In this document: positions 11,960-25,464 of the stretch, one piece after another
How positions within the stretch are numbered: position 1 is the stretch's first letter
Layout: each line of letters starts with the position of its first letter
Assembly: GCA_036924285.1 (NCBI GenBank)
Contig: JAYKYS010000014.1
Span: 2,728,001-2,792,000 of the forward strand
DNA from: Asterella californica
Taxonomy: Eukaryota; Streptophyta; Marchantiopsida; Marchantiales; Aytoniaceae
Direction: 5' to 3'
Length of the DNA: 64,000 nucleotides
Position numbers and translations under genes: made by a program
Notes under the pieces: generated by a model
What the model was told of the DNA's origin: nothing
Seen by the model: the letters and a program-made list of their open reading frames with translations, nothing else
Databases searched by the model: none

Positions 11960-12130
11960 TAATATTTAAAAAAGAGTATAAATAGACATTTCTGGATTTC
12001 TTGGAGCAGACAAAAGAATATTTCCTTAGATTCAAAGAACACTACGAGAAAAATAATCGTTTCATACTTTTATACTCGTGCTCGGGGTTTAAAGTAATAT
12101 CGACTCTGGACTTGGTAACACGAGGGTCCT
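11960..12130 (-). repeat. TATA-bearing dispersed repeat, copy C (partial)
   Basis: On the minus strand, TATAAAA (12068-12074) is followed by AATATTCTTTTGTCTGCTCC and AAGAAATCCAGAAATGTC. These align with the corresponding parts of copies A (10690-11100) and B (27367-27960). Only the promoter-proximal half is recognisable. Confidence 0.45.
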
Positions 12131-15100
12131 GCTACACATACTAACCGTAGTTTAGCAGTATGTAACCAGACGCGCGTGGAAATGAAGTTTCGCTCGACTG
12201 AAACACGCTACAATTCTATTGCTCAGATGACTTGCGCTGAAATGCTTCACGCGAGCACGGATGTAAACAGTAAAAGTTGCAAATATCTCTGACCTGCTGG
12301 TGGAGTTACGACTTCGGCCAAGAGTCTGTGGATGTTTTCTGTTTACATTTTTGCAGAATAATGAAAATACCAGTCGTATTTTTTGTATGCGGCAGCAAAT
12401 GTATACTTCGCTTTCAGACCGGAAAAGAAAAACAGAATTTTTCTAACGTGTAAATAAACGGACGGATGGATTCGTGGTAAAAACCAAAGAGTGAGAGGAA
12501 GTAACATAACAGATGGATGAAATCATTATGAAAATCAAAAAAGAGAAAAAAAAACGAGATAGACCCAGAAAATCGTTAACGCATAGCCCTGCAATTCCAT
12601 TGCAAGAGGAGCTCCTTGTTTACTTCTTCTTGACTCATTTCGATTGAGTAAGCACTGATTGCCTCACTTGTACTCTTTGAATCGCATAAGTTTATTCTTC
12701 TCTTTTGGTTATATCAAGATTTTTTTGTATCTCCAGGTTTAGATAATATTTAATATTTAAAAATATTTACTTTTTTATCAACATAGTGTATAATTTTTAT
12801 TTAACACTTCTATCTTTTTAGATTAACAGCAAACGAACAAAAGTTCTCCAGAAGTCCATGTTGCATGCATATTTTGCAGTAAACAAATTTAATAGTCAAG
12901 ATAAGTTATAAGGTAGAGAAAAAATAGTGACGAAATAATATTCTCGAATACAAGGATCGAATCCACGGTGGGATACAAAGTTATCCGTTTTGTAAATGAT
13001 AGCTTTTCTCCATTTTTCTTCTTGCCTAACTTCGACATCCGCTATTACGCTGTTGGCATGGTCAGATTACATAAGCATTAGAGTCGCAATTGATGTGCTG
13101 CATTGCTCTATAGTTATGTTACTGTCAACTTCCAAGTGATCCATCTCAAGGCACACGAATGAACTTCGCCTCGACTACTTAGACTTTGATCCAATACACT
13201 TTTGATCCTTATCAAGCTAAGTAATATCAACGATCTTCCAAATGGCAAAAGCTGGACTAGCTTGTGTTATTATAACAACGTGAGAAAGAGTCCTCACGTG
13301 CTATCGTGGTCGAGTACCAGGTCAGCAACTGTGTGACTATACCGGGTTCCACAACATCCACTGTGGTTACATGTCAGAGCACACGTGTCGGCTATTCCAC
13401 AGTTGGCCGAGATATGGAACCGATAATAAGTCTGTGATGAGGAATTATAATTAATCAAATAATTCCTGGTATCTCCCATGGAAGATAGATTTCGAAAGTT
13501 ATTTTCTCACGTCTATCGAATTTCATAGATGTCTCCAGAATTAATATTGTAGCAATTTATTTTAAGGTTCTAGTATCGAGAATTTAAGTTCTCTTATAAT
13601 CAGAATTGTAATCTTAAATCGTCGATAGTAGTATAAACTTTTCATCCTAAACTGAATTAGATCGTTATAAATTTGTAGTGGAAAGAATTTATACTTCGAC
13701 TTTAAATCTCGAGTATGAATACAAAAGCATGAAAAAAAATTCCTTATTTTTCCTCCAAGTATCCTTCCATTCTGAAGAAAATATTCTCTTTTGTTCCAAA
13801 GAAAACCTGGAAAGCTTCATCTCCAATTTTCTCTTTCAGTACTCTATAGTTTGTTGGATAATAACTTGTAAAGCTGTTCAATAGCTTTAAGTTTATTCTT
13901 TATTTCACAGATTCCAGGTTGGGATGAAGATGTAGTCATCAAAACCATTTTTTACATAGCGGTTAAATTTCTCAATGTTCTGGGTCACCCGAGCACTTGT
14001 AGTCATACTTAGGCTTTAAGTCTAAGCTGTAACCAAAAGATCTAAGGTTACACGCGTTTATAAAACTAGTGTATAGCTATTTTAGGTTTCCTCAAACTTT
14101 TAAAATATAAAAATGAATAGAATTCTGAAGGATAACGTAAAGCAGTAGCGGAGCTTTTGTTGGACAGCGTAATGTCACGAGCAGAGACGACAAAACAATA
14201 TGCTAAGGACTTGACGTTGTTAATAGGGGTGCCAAAGTTTTCTAAGATTGTTGATTAACTGGAAGAAGTTATTACTTCGACTAGGTTTTTCTGAATGTGT
14301 TTTGCGGATATTTCCAAAGATGCTTGTAGAAAAACATAGCGAGCATTTTCTTACTTGGTTTTCATTCGATTCGTTTGTTTACTTTTGACCTCGTTTCGTT
14401 TGAAATAATTTTCGTTTAATTATGTTTGACCTCAGACACTTGAAATTATTACTCTGAGTAACGATTTCAAGTGTGAGAGGTCAAAAAGATTTAATAAAAA
14501 AATTATATTGTCAACTCATAAGAATGACCCAAACGAACCCCGATTCTATACTAAACAATCCACTTAAAAGCTACGACACTTTTTCTGTCAATCATGTAAT
14601 AATATTTCTGTTATAACTTTGACGTCTCCTAATGCACTCCCTGGCACTCATAATCTCTCACTCGTAAGCACATATATACAGTGCATTATCTTACACGTAA
14701 AAAGCACTGGAAATATAAAGTCTTTCCTCTTTTGTATTTTGGAGTGGTTTGATATCATAGTGGATAATCAAGCAGGATATTTGATAAATTATTATCTTTA
14801 TATACTATTTAAAACTACGATCTTTAAACTATACTTTTAGAACCGCAATTCAACCATTAAATCTCTTCGTGAAACAAAAGAGACTTTATATTTCTTTATC
14901 CTTTAAGCTGCATTAGCCATTATAGTAGTCGTGGCTCTTGGTACTAAACATTTCACTTCGGAGAATGATTTAGGACTGAAGAACCACTACCTCCCGTGGT
15001 TTATAGAGGATAGTTACATTTAAAATTTTACACGCTAGGATTTAAAAAGTCCTGAAAAACATCAAGAAAGAAAACAGTAAAACAAACGGACGGTTGGAAA

Positions 15101-15792
15101 TGAGTTGAAACTTCAACTGATTGTCGCTGAACAGTTTGGCAGAGGAAAGAAAAGCAGAGTACTATGCCTCTACCAATTGACCTAATTGTGTGATGATATC
15201 TTCTTTCTACTCCGTTTTTCTCGTGTGGTATATTCAGTGTGTGGAAAATGTTGCACTTTCTTCATTTCATCATGTCCCTCTTCATCTGATCCTTTTTTGT
15301 GCATCTTTTCTCAGTCGTGTCTTGTACAACTCCCCTTCTCTGTTTTTCTCGTGTGTTATATATGCTCACTGGGTGTTCTAATGCGTTGCACTTTCTTCCT
15401 TTCATCATGAGCTTTTGGTCCCTCCTGCTGTACAGCGGACCAGTGATAGTTTTTTAGTGACTGGCTTGCGTGATAGAAGCACATGTCAAGAGAATTAACA
15501 TCAGGATTATGGCCTGCTGATAATTCTGTTAATTTTGGTCCTCTTCCACTACTCGTCTGTTCTCTTACTGAATAGTCTTTTGGACCTTGCCTTCGACCAA
15601 ACCTACATTTCATTCAAAGTACAACGCTGAAACACGTAACGACCATGTGCTCCAGTTAACATCAAAGAGCAGATTGTACAACAACTCTGCGGCCCTCGGG
15701 GAACGTCTATATCTAAGTATGTATTCACAGATTGAGGATGACCAAAGCCTCCTATCCTTCAAAGGCCATGGTACATAGTACAAGTATCAGTT
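12131..15792. other. AT-rich intergenic region
   Basis: No coding region is supported here. A long palindrome at 14426-14484 is listed separately. Short frames near 13.3, 13.7, 14.6 and 15.2-15.6 kb are AT- or CT-rich and resemble no protein family. A phrase reading AAGGATCGAATCCACGG near 12955 resembles a pol III B box or a common plant LTR motif, but no companion A box is visible. Confidence 0.5.
14426..14484. repeat. Long imperfect palindrome
   Basis: The arms TTGACCTC..ACACTTGAAAT..TTAC and GTAA..ATTTCAAGTGT..GAGGTCAA form a hairpin with about 24 paired bases per arm and a short loop. It could be a foldback element remnant. No second copy was noticed in the window. Confidence 0.6.
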
Positions 15793-18214
<2,422 letters not shown>

Positions 18215-19037
18215 GAGGTCAATGATACGGAAAGAATCAAGATTCTATGCACCCCTGCAACACCCGGAGTTTCCTATTTCTTGATCTCGAGCCTTAGACG
18301 TGGTCCTCCACGCCAGAGACGTAACTAGATGCAGTCTTGATTCAGCGTTTGTAAGCAGGAATGATGTTCGGATTCTGGAGTACAGTCATATGCGATAAAT
18401 CCGTTCGGATATGGCTACGAGGAACAGTCAAGTACAGTGGCATACCAGGCTTCCGGAAATCTGCTCAGATTCATCTCCGAACGGATGAAGGGCCGGTAAA
18501 AGTTGCTGGACCTGGTGATTGCTGACTGCCTTCTGCTAACTTGATGACACTTGGATCGATGGTTGGTCGGGCGAATCCTCTCGCTCAGCGCACTAGACGA
18601 CGACGGAGATGGCGAGTTCTCCACCACACCTGGACTGAAAAAGAGCTTGTAGCCTCCCGCTCGTTCCACTTCTGAAGGCTGATGAAGCTGAACCTTTTTC
18701 AGCGTCACGTTCTCAGTCATTCGTTCGACCTCCCCCTGCCTCTGGAACATTCTGGAGCAGCCAGGCGGTCCCCACCCCCTCCTTCCTCCTTCCTCCTTCC
18801 TCCTTCCTATTCCTGCTGCATGTTTTTGGACTTTGGATCTTCTGCGAAGAGTCCCACTTGGCTGATCATCCTTAGAGCTCCTTGAGCCTCATCTGGTCTC
18901 AGTTTCGTGGATCTCATTTATTCAATTTGGCGAAACGTAAGCTGAAGGATGAGATTTATGTGGTTTTATTCCTTCTTTCGGGGAATATACTCGTATCATT
19001 CTGGGATTTCCTTGAGTTCATGGAGTAGCAAATGGAT
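18215..19037. other. AOR upstream region with CCTT-rich microsatellite
   Basis: This is the presumed AOR 5' UTR and promoter (minus strand). It includes about five repeats of a TCCTTCC-type unit at 18777-18812, which is polypyrimidine on the plus strand. I see no gene; minus-strand frames in 18.4-18.75 kb lack any family signature. Confidence 0.5.
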
Positions 19038-19040
19038 TTA

Positions 19041-19071
19041 GGCCGTAACCGCACCCACATTAACGAAGCCG
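19041..19071 (+). repeat. Harbinger left TIR
   Basis: The 31-bp inverted terminal repeat begins GGCCGTAACCGCACCCA directly after target duplication TTA (19038-19040). It matches the inverse of 25465-25495 with one mismatch. Confidence 0.9.
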
Positions 19072-19599
19072 CTAATCCGAGATTAGCGCAATAATCAGTT
19101 TTGGCCCGAGGCTGTTTAGACGGGTGCACGAATCTAGGTTTTTGTACTTTAAAAAACCGTTGTCACCGCACCAGGCAGCCGTCTCGAACAGAGCAGTTTC
19201 ACTATTATCGATGTAATAAATGGAGAGACGATGTAATAAACGTTATGACGATAGACGGTACTCACGTCCTGCAACATGGATCCAACATCGGCCGATCCAA
19301 CGTCGATTGCCATGCAAACTTCTGCGAATTGGTGAATGCGCAAGACGGGTTTTCCAGTCAATTGAGTGTTCTCGCGAGAGGGAGTAACCGTCTACCTGCG
19401 GCAAAGTAAACAGCTCGTAAGCGAGAAACTCGAATTGAACCACGAGCAGTGTTCTGCTAGGACTTCTGAGAGAACCGAGGATTTTCCGGCACAGACCTAG
19501 CATCAATCGGCAATTTTCTACTTCTCTTCTCGAGTATTGAGAGTACTATCTTCATCTTTTACGAGGTAACTTTCATACTTTTATTTCTAAACTTCGGAA

Positions 19600-20350
19600 A
19601 TTCAAGCTCGTAAGAATTAAAGCTCGTGAAGAATTAAAGCTCGTGAAGGTAAACAGCTCGTAAGATAAACGGCTCGTAAGGATTATTTGCTCGTAAAGGT
19701 AAACAGCTCGTAAGGATGAAAACTGCTCGTCCAGTAAACCAGCTCGTAAAGGTAAACAACGATTTCCTGATGCAAAGTTACCTGCGACTGAAAAGTGCTC
19801 GTAATGTAAACAGCTCGCAAACAATCCGTGAGGCGTGCGACTGTAAACAGTTCGTGTAGGTAAACAACGATTTGGAGATGCAAAGTTACCTGCGACTGAA
19901 AAGTGCATGTAATGTAAACCAGCAGGTAAAGGTGAACAACTCGCAAACAAACCGTGACTCCTGCGACAGTAAACAGCTCGTGTAGGTAAACAACAATTTG
20001 GAGATGCAAATCTCCACCTGCGACTGAAAAGTGCGAGAAATGTAAACCAGCAGGTAATGGTAAACTGCTCGCAAACAAACCGTGAGTCCTGCGACAGTAA
20101 ATAGCTCGTGTAGGTAAACCACGATTTGAGTATGCAAATCGAACCTGCGACTGAAAAGTGCGAGAAATGTAAACCAGCAGGGTTAAGGTAAACTGCTCGC
20201 AAACAAACCGTGAGTCCTGCGACAGTAAATAGCTCGTGTAGGTAAACCACGATTTGAGTATGCAAATCGAACCTGCGACTGAAAAGTGCGAGAAATGTAA
20301 ACCAGCAGGTAAAGGTAAACTGCTCGCAAACAAACCGTGAGTCGTGCGAC
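19600..20350 (+). repeat. Tandem array of ~128-bp units inside Harbinger
   Basis: The anchor CCTGCGACTGAAAAGTGC recurs at 19781, 19889, 20017, 20144 and 20272, giving spacings of 108, 128, 127 and 128. Units also share TAAACAGCTCGTGTAGGTAA and CTCGCAAACAAACCGTGA. The left border (19600-19760) breaks into short repeats of CTCGTAA plus GGTAAACAG. Long minus-strand frames across it are by-products of the repetition. It lies near the right-hand (3') end of the transcription units, close to the left TIR. Confidence 0.8.
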
Positions 20351-20585
20351 AGTAAACGGTAAACTGATAACCGAATCAGACCACGAGCAGTAAAAGAAAC
20401 CGGTAAGTAATTGACAGTCGATACAACGATGGAAATTTACGACGATCAGAAAAACTCAGACGGTAAGCAGCAGTTCTTCGTGAAGCAAAATTTATAAACT
20501 ATCTTTCCAAGTCTTCAAAAAGGAAAGGTGGAGTTCCACATTGCAGGTTGCCTAGGCAACGATATGTACATATCGAAGTACCTCC

Positions 20586-21041
20586 CTATTCCCAGGGAAT
20601 TGAACAGTCTACACAATCTAGAGGGCACGGGAACTCTGCGTCCACCCCGTAAAGTAACACTGGGTCTACGTGAGCTACTGAGTGAGCTGCAAATAAATCT
20701 TCGATCTTCTTCTTGACAAGCTTTCGCTGGGCTTTGTGACCTGTGACTGCGAACCCCGCACATATAAGCATCGAAAGCTCGAAGATAGAATCGAAATCTA
20801 TTTCCTCGCCGGCATGTAATGCATCTTCCCACCACTGCAAGCACAATTCGTGCCACACAGGAAACATCGTCTTCAACTCTTCTGGGTCGAATTCCAACCC
20901 CCAAGTCAGCTCTGCACCAACAACCTCCCACTTATCTGAACCGTCAACTCGGTGTACCTGCACTACGGGCAGAGGCTCATCTGCACACCAGTCGTGGTCG
21001 AACCTCGGCTGTGGAGGTAAGTCTGACTCCATGGTCCACAT
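20586..21041 (-). CDS. Harbinger-associated ORF3, unknown function
   Basis: The 151-aa acidic protein starts at an ATG (21041). I do not recognise a named domain. Visible features are aromatic-rich segments (ELTWGLEFDPEELKTMFPVW and LCLQWWEDALHAGEEIDF), a small apolar stretch FELSMLICAGFAV, a basic KAQRKLVKKK run, and a C-terminal segment with four Cys. The C-terminal block LFAAHSVAHVDPVLLYGVD is conserved in the Harbinger derivative at 4925-5152, so this is part of the element family and not a captured one-off. It is the last of three same-strand ORFs, about 680 bp downstream of the transposase. A domesticated host-gene fragment is an alternative origin. Confidence 0.6.
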   Translation of the reverse strand: MWTMESDLPPQPRFDHDWCADEPLPVVQVHRVDGSDKWEVVGAELTWGLEFDPEELKTMFPVWHELCLQWWEDALHAGEEIDFDSIFELSMLICAGFAVTGHKAQRKLVKKKIEDLFAAHSVAHVDPVLLYGVDAEFPCPLDCVDCSIPWE

Positions 21042-21174
21042 TGGCCGTCCTGCAGAAATTCGGCACGAATATCAGTCTGCTGCTTCACTGAACATCGAAA
21101 CCAAGCTAACATCACCAAATCGCAGTCGCTATGGGTCGGAGTTCTGACCCATGCTGTCTAGCTGTCCGGAAAAT

Positions 21175-21298
21175 CGAATTGGATCGATCAGAAGACGATG
21201 AAGTGAAACATCCAAGCGAAAGCGAAATTCGATCAGAAGACGATGAAGTGAAACATCCAAGCGAAAGCGAAATTCGATCAGAAGACGATGAAGTGAAC
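21175..21298 (+). repeat. 45-bp tandem repeat, about 2.7 copies
   Basis: The unit CGATCAGAAGACGATGAAGT plus 25 further bases repeats with a period of 45 between 21185 and 21298. The period is a multiple of three, and both strands stay open. The plus strand would read an acidic unit of 15 residues with EDDEVKHPSESE. It lies inside the Harbinger between ORF3 and transposase. Whether it is expressed is not shown. Confidence 0.75.
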
Positions 21299-21723
21299 GG
21301 GCACGCTGAAGGACTGAATTCATAACTCTTCGCGAAGACACTTACGTACCTCCAAAGAGGCCCATCCTTCTTCGACCTCACGCAGACCTGTTACATTAAA
21401 CCACTACAGCCTAAAAATGGTGAATTAAATGGTGACTTGGAGTATGCATTCGAAGTGCCTTCAACCACTACCTTGAATCAGTCCATACCATATTCGAAGT
21501 ATGGTTACATCTCTGTGAAATCAGCTCAAGTCTCTCAGCGAGATGTCCTCGTAGTCTCGAAAAAGTAAAACCATATTACCGAAATGTACTCAAGTTATAA
21601 TTCAAACGTATAATATCCTTCTGTCACCCATTTCGAAAGTATAATATCATTCTGTCACTTCACCACTACTCTGGAGGCACCGGAAGCGAAATTAAAAAAC
21701 ATACCTCAATGGTCCTTGAAGCA

Positions 21724-23235
21724 TCAAGGAGCTGAAGACGACTCCAACAATGCAACTAAAGCTTCTCTAGCTTCACTGCCACTCGACCTGACAGAGTTTT
21801 GAATATGATCCGGCCTCGCTGTCACAGAGGACATGGTGACAGCCGAATCTACACAAACCACAACTCTATGGTGCACAAGAAAATTATGTAACACGCAACA
21901 ACACTTCACTATTTCAGCTGCCCATTTCACGCTACTGCTGATCCCAACACTAAGAATTGCAAAGCGTCCTTTCAGAACACCGAAGGTTTGCTCAATACAA
22001 ACTCTACCTTTTATCTGACGTTCTGTAAATAGTCTATGTACATGTGGTGACCTCTGGTTCAATGAGAATGGAGGCATTAACCACCTTTCCAACGTGTAAC
22101 CGGAGTCTCCTAACAAGTACGGGTGAAGCCGAAATCCATTAGGTAGTGTAAATATGGGCTCTGATAACACTTTGCAGTCTCGAATATGGGTCCACAAGGC
22201 TGAGGTTCTCAGAACTCGAGAGTCGTGGTTCGAGCCTGCCCGGCCGCAACTCACATCGAGAAAACGTCCTTCTGTGTCACACACACATTGCAACACTAAG
22301 CTGTGGTACTGTTTTCTATTGTAATATTCTCCAGCAAGCTCTCTGGCTGGCGGGGCTCTGATTTTAATATGTGAGCCATCTATGGCACCTTGACAATTTG
22401 GGAGACCAGCTTTCCTAAAAAAACCCTGAGACACTCGTTCCATAGCTGATCCAGTAGGCCATTGGATAAACTGAGGACCAAGGACTCCATTCACAGCAGT
22501 AACAACATCTGCAAAAACTTCTTGAGAGGTGGTCTCTCCTATACCGAACCTTTCGCCCACCTGAAAATGAGTCATGCCTGAGGTCAGTCTGAGTAATGCT
22601 GCCTCAACTCGAACCTCGGCAGGGACTGCTTTCCGGTAATGAGTATCTGCTTTTGACACATGTGGCCCAAGTAGAGTGACAAGCTGAAGAAACAATGCCT
22701 TAGGCATTCGAAGGGTTCTAATCCATCGATCTTCCTCATAACTCTTCATGAGATAATAGTCAAACCATATTAAAGATCTAGGCTTCACCCACCATGTATA
22801 ATGTTCAGTCTGCTCGAGATGTTGAACGATTAGTTGTTGTGTCACGAAGACAACTCGCGTGACAGAGTCATGCACGGCCATAATATCAAACCACGATTCT
22901 GAGACATCATCCTCTTCCTCTTCAACTCTCACCCACTCGGCCACAATTTCTGTAACGAGCACAACCGCTGTAGTCACTACCCCCAAGATAGCCTGAATAT
23001 CTGCAGAAGAAGACAACAGTTCGAACAGAAACTCAGCAGAAGAAGACAACAGTTCGAACAGAAACTCAGTAGACAACTCGAATTTAAAACAGTAAGTAAG
23101 TGAAACTAGAAAGCCGCTGTGTGACTTGAAACAAGATAGATTCTTATGGAGAGCTGAAACTTGCAAACAACTCACAACTCGAATTGTAAACAGTAAGTAA
23201 GTGAATCTAGAAACATGGTCTCTGGCCTGAAACAA
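21724..23235 (-). CDS. PIF/Harbinger DDE transposase
   Basis: The DDE_4-type nuclease cleaves and joins transposon ends. In the 503-codon frame the catalytic acids are D286 (GAIDGSH), D338 (GSNHDS) and E415 (CIEQTFGVLKGRF), with the accessory LLGDSGY at 375-380. An upstream helix-turn-helix-like segment, AALLRLTSGMTHFQVGERF, occupies about 212-230. The first ~118 codons are low-complexity, run through a 33-bp duplication (FLFELLSSSAE twice) and overlap the 101-bp tandem array. The real start is therefore more likely M119 at 22881, giving 385 aa, or an exon beginning after a TTCTGCAG acceptor near 23000. It sits between the Myb-like ORF and ORF3 on one strand. Confidence 0.88.
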   Translation of the reverse strand: MFQARDHVSRFTYLLFTIRVVSCLQVSALHKNLSCFKSHSGFLVSLTYCFKFELSTEFLFELLSSSAEFLFELLSSSADIQAILGVVTTAVVLVTEIVAEWVRVEEEEDDVSESWFDIMAVHDSVTRVVFVTQQLIVQHLEQTEHYTWWVKPRSLIWFDYYLMKSYEEDRWIRTLRMPKALFLQLVTLLGPHVSKADTHYRKAVPAEVRVEAALLRLTSGMTHFQVGERFGIGETTSQEVFADVVTAVNGVLGPQFIQWPTGSAMERVSQGFFRKAGLPNCQGAIDGSHIKIRAPPARELAGEYYNRKQYHSLVLQCVCDTEGRFLDVSCGRAGSNHDSRVLRTSALWTHIRDCKVLSEPIFTLPNGFRLHPYLLGDSGYTLERWLMPPFSLNQRSPHVHRLFTERQIKGRVCIEQTFGVLKGRFAILSVGISSSVKWAAEIVKCCCVLHNFLVHHRVVVCVDSAVTMSSVTARPDHIQNSVRSSGSEAREALVALLESSSAP

Positions 23236-23490
23236 GATAGATTCTTATGGACAGCTGAAACTTGCAAACAACTCACAACTCGGATTGTAAACAGTAAGTA
23301 AGTGAAACAAGAAACATGGTCTCTGGCCTGAAACAAGATAGATTCTTATAAACAGCTGAAACTTGCAAACAACTCAGTAGACAACTCGAATTGTAAACAG
23401 TAAGTAAGTGAAACAAGAAACATGCTCTCTGATCTGAAACAAGATAGATTCTTGTGAACAAGTGAAACTTGCAAACAACTCAGCAGTTCG
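23040..23490 (-). repeat. ~101-bp tandem repeat array, four units
   Basis: The block ACAAGATAGATTCTTATGG recurs near 23131, 23232, 23333 and 23439 (the last slightly diverged), so the period is 101-106. Units share GTAAACAGTAAGTAAGTGAA and CTGAAACTTGCAAACAACTC. It lies between the Myb-like ORF and the transposase and runs into the predicted transposase N-terminus. That argues those codons are leader or intron, not protein. Confidence 0.75.
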
Positions 23491-23790
23491 AAATGAAACT
23501 CAGTAGACCTCGAAAATGGGCTTCCTTACACAACATCATACAAGCTAGACAAGGATGTTAGAACCACATCGCTCCAGAACTACTTAATCAACAACAGTAG
23601 GAAGTTAGCTACGAACTGGACCAGTGAAACATCGAAGACAACACACCATCACATTGGGATAATTCGAGTACATTATCTGCATGTAACAGGAAAAATTGGC
23701 TGAAAATTCGGAATGAAGAAACTGTAGAAGCTTCATGTTCTGAGTGTAGATACCGATGAGAACTAGAACAGTGAAACCATTATGAACTCT

Positions 23791-25092
23791 TTAGTTTCTG
23801 ATCAAGGCGCTGCCAATGTCAGCCAGTGCTCCTGTCATCTTATCTAACACACTAACAATTTGGCTCGAACGAACATTTGCCCCTTCTTGTTTGCTCTTCT
23901 CTTGCTGGAGTTTCTGAGCTTCTAGTTCTCTATACAAACTCAACTTCTCTCTATCGATTTCAAGTTTTTGTTTCTCTACCTCAACTATGGAGCTAGAAAA
24001 ACACGTGAGAGTTTGGTTCAAAGCAGAAGCACTGCGGCTCATTTCACGCTTCCGTTTTCCTGAGTTATGACGACTGGACTCCTCGGCATCTATATCTGTA
24101 GAATTTTGAACTTCTGAATCCGGTTGAGGACCGGGTTGAGGACCCGGTTGAGGGGGCGGTTGAAGATCATCACTATCTGGACCTGCAGGACCATTACTCG
24201 GAGTGAGAGATTCGGCCATGCACGGCGGGGTGGTGCCAGGTCGGAGACCATACCAACAGTCAATGAGCGGATAGTGGTGCAATGGATAATTCAAGGGGAG
24301 TTTCTTCTCTTCACGTTCCTGTCGACTCAACGAGGTGTAGGGGGCATTTCCAGAGACCTTGTTGTGATCTCGAATTTTTCTGTACCCGGTTATCACTGTC
24401 TCCCACTTGTTCTTTATCATAGTTATGTCCGTGATAACCACACCTTTTGCACGAAGGAACGATTGAACCTGCTGAAGCTTGCTCACTGCCGTTATCATCT
24501 TCTTGAGACCTGAACTCTTATTCTGCTCCTCATGCTCTAATCGCTTCGTCTCAATCAGGTGCAGCACTTGCCAATCTTGCCACACAAACCTACTCTGCTT
24601 ATGACAATTACCTGGCAGCGGTGAGCTAGGCTCAGAGGTGGCATCGACCTCAGAAATTGGGATGGAATGCAATCGAACGTTATTGCTTCCAACTGGTATC
24701 CGTGACACTCCTTCATCTCGTACTGCCTCCTCAGCTCCAACAACGTCGTCGAGAGGACTTCCCATGATTTCATGAAGATTCGGAGGTGGTGCATATACTC
24801 GATCATTATGTGCAGCAGCCTGAAAACGAAATGGCAGCTCATGTCGAATCTGACTGTCGGGACTCAGAACTATCCCATTTGAATCATCTTGTTGTGTCTC
24901 TACAGGCACGGGAGGCTCATCTGCAACGAGATCAAACAGTTCTAAAACCCTTCGTCTCAAAGCCATTTGCACTCTCCACTTAACAAGGCTCGAAAATGAA
25001 AGTAACGTTACGACACTGTAAATTACGAACGAAACTGCAAAGGTTGGAGAGACTTCACACAACGCTAGCAACTGAACCGCAATAGATCTCAT
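23791..25092 (-). CDS. Harbinger Myb/trihelix-like partner protein with N-terminal hydrophobic helix
   Basis: PIF/Harbinger elements usually pair the transposase with a Myb/SANT-like DNA-binding protein needed for nuclear entry and end binding. This 433-aa ORF has a trihelix-like region at about 168-285 (WQDWQVLHLI, KNKWETVITGYRKIRD, SRQEREEKKLPLNYP). It also has Pro-rich GPQP repeats, a GKRKRE basic signal at about 345 and a coiled-coil-like C-terminus (EVEKQKLEIDREKLSLYREL). Unusually, residues 17-37 form a transmembrane-like helix, FAVSFVIYSVVTLLSFSSLV, followed by a basic stretch. That part is conserved in the derivative at 5067-5408. I chose M at 25092 because the homologous fragment starts at the equivalent place; an upstream GTG is unlikely. 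Confidence 0.75.
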   Translation of the reverse strand: MRSIAVQLLALCEVSPTFAVSFVIYSVVTLLSFSSLVKWRVQMALRRRVLELFDLVADEPPVPVETQQDDSNGIVLSPDSQIRHELPFRFQAAAHNDRVYAPPPNLHEIMGSPLDDVVGAEEAVRDEGVSRIPVGSNNVRLHSIPISEVDATSEPSSPLPGNCHKQSRFVWQDWQVLHLIETKRLEHEEQNKSSGLKKMITAVSKLQQVQSFLRAKGVVITDITMIKNKWETVITGYRKIRDHNKVSGNAPYTSLSRQEREEKKLPLNYPLHHYPLIDCWYGLRPGTTPPCMAESLTPSNGPAGPDSDDLQPPPQPGPQPGPQPDSEVQNSTDIDAEESSRHNSGKRKREMSRSASALNQTLTCFSSSIVEVEKQKLEIDREKLSLYRELEAQKLQQEKSKQEGANVRSSQIVSVLDKMTGALADIGSALIRN

Positions 25093-25464
25093 TTCTCTCT
25101 TCTCATACACACAGCGACACGATTCTCTTACCGCGAATGCGAGACTCTGGTGACTCGGGCATTTCCCGCTCCATCTCTGCACATGTGGACATCGAATTGC
25201 TCGAGGAGCTAGTGCCTTCCCGCTCTATCGCAGCACATGCTAGGAATTCGTGTTAAATTCACATGCGCGAGAGAGGGACCATACTCGTGCGGAAGGCCGA
25301 AAAACTGTGCCTTCTCCCAGACCCCACCTGTTTCGAGCCCGTCTCGCAAACTGCGAATTAAGCATACGGACCGGCTTCCTGCGGCCACGGAGACTGCAAC
25401 CGGGTACTGTGCGGTGAACACGTCTATCTCCAACCGTAACGGTCACACGCGTCTGGCGAAAAAC

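Noticed and set aside
12950..12975. Possible tRNA gene at AAGGATCGAATCCACGG
   Set aside because: A B-box-like phrase without an A box or acceptor stem; a similar phrase is common in plant LTR sequences.
19573..20333. Two minus-strand frames of 216-230 codons with repeated LPTRAVY/FSHFSVAG-like peptides
   Set aside because: They are open only because they cross the 128-bp tandem array; several frames show the same pattern and composition is repeat-driven.
19600..20350. CRISPR-like appearance of regularly spaced repeats
   Set aside because: Units are 128 bp with no unique spacers, in plant DNA inside a DNA transposon, and no cas genes are present.
22882..23235. First 118 codons of the transposase frame as genuine protein
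   Set aside because: They overlap the 101-bp tandem array and a 33-bp duplication and resemble no transposase N-terminus; a start at 22881 or a spliced start is more likely.
25093..25182. GTG-initiated extension of the Harbinger Myb-like ORF
   Set aside because: GTG is not a plausible plant start here, and the homologous fragment at 5396 starts where the internal ATG (25092) is.
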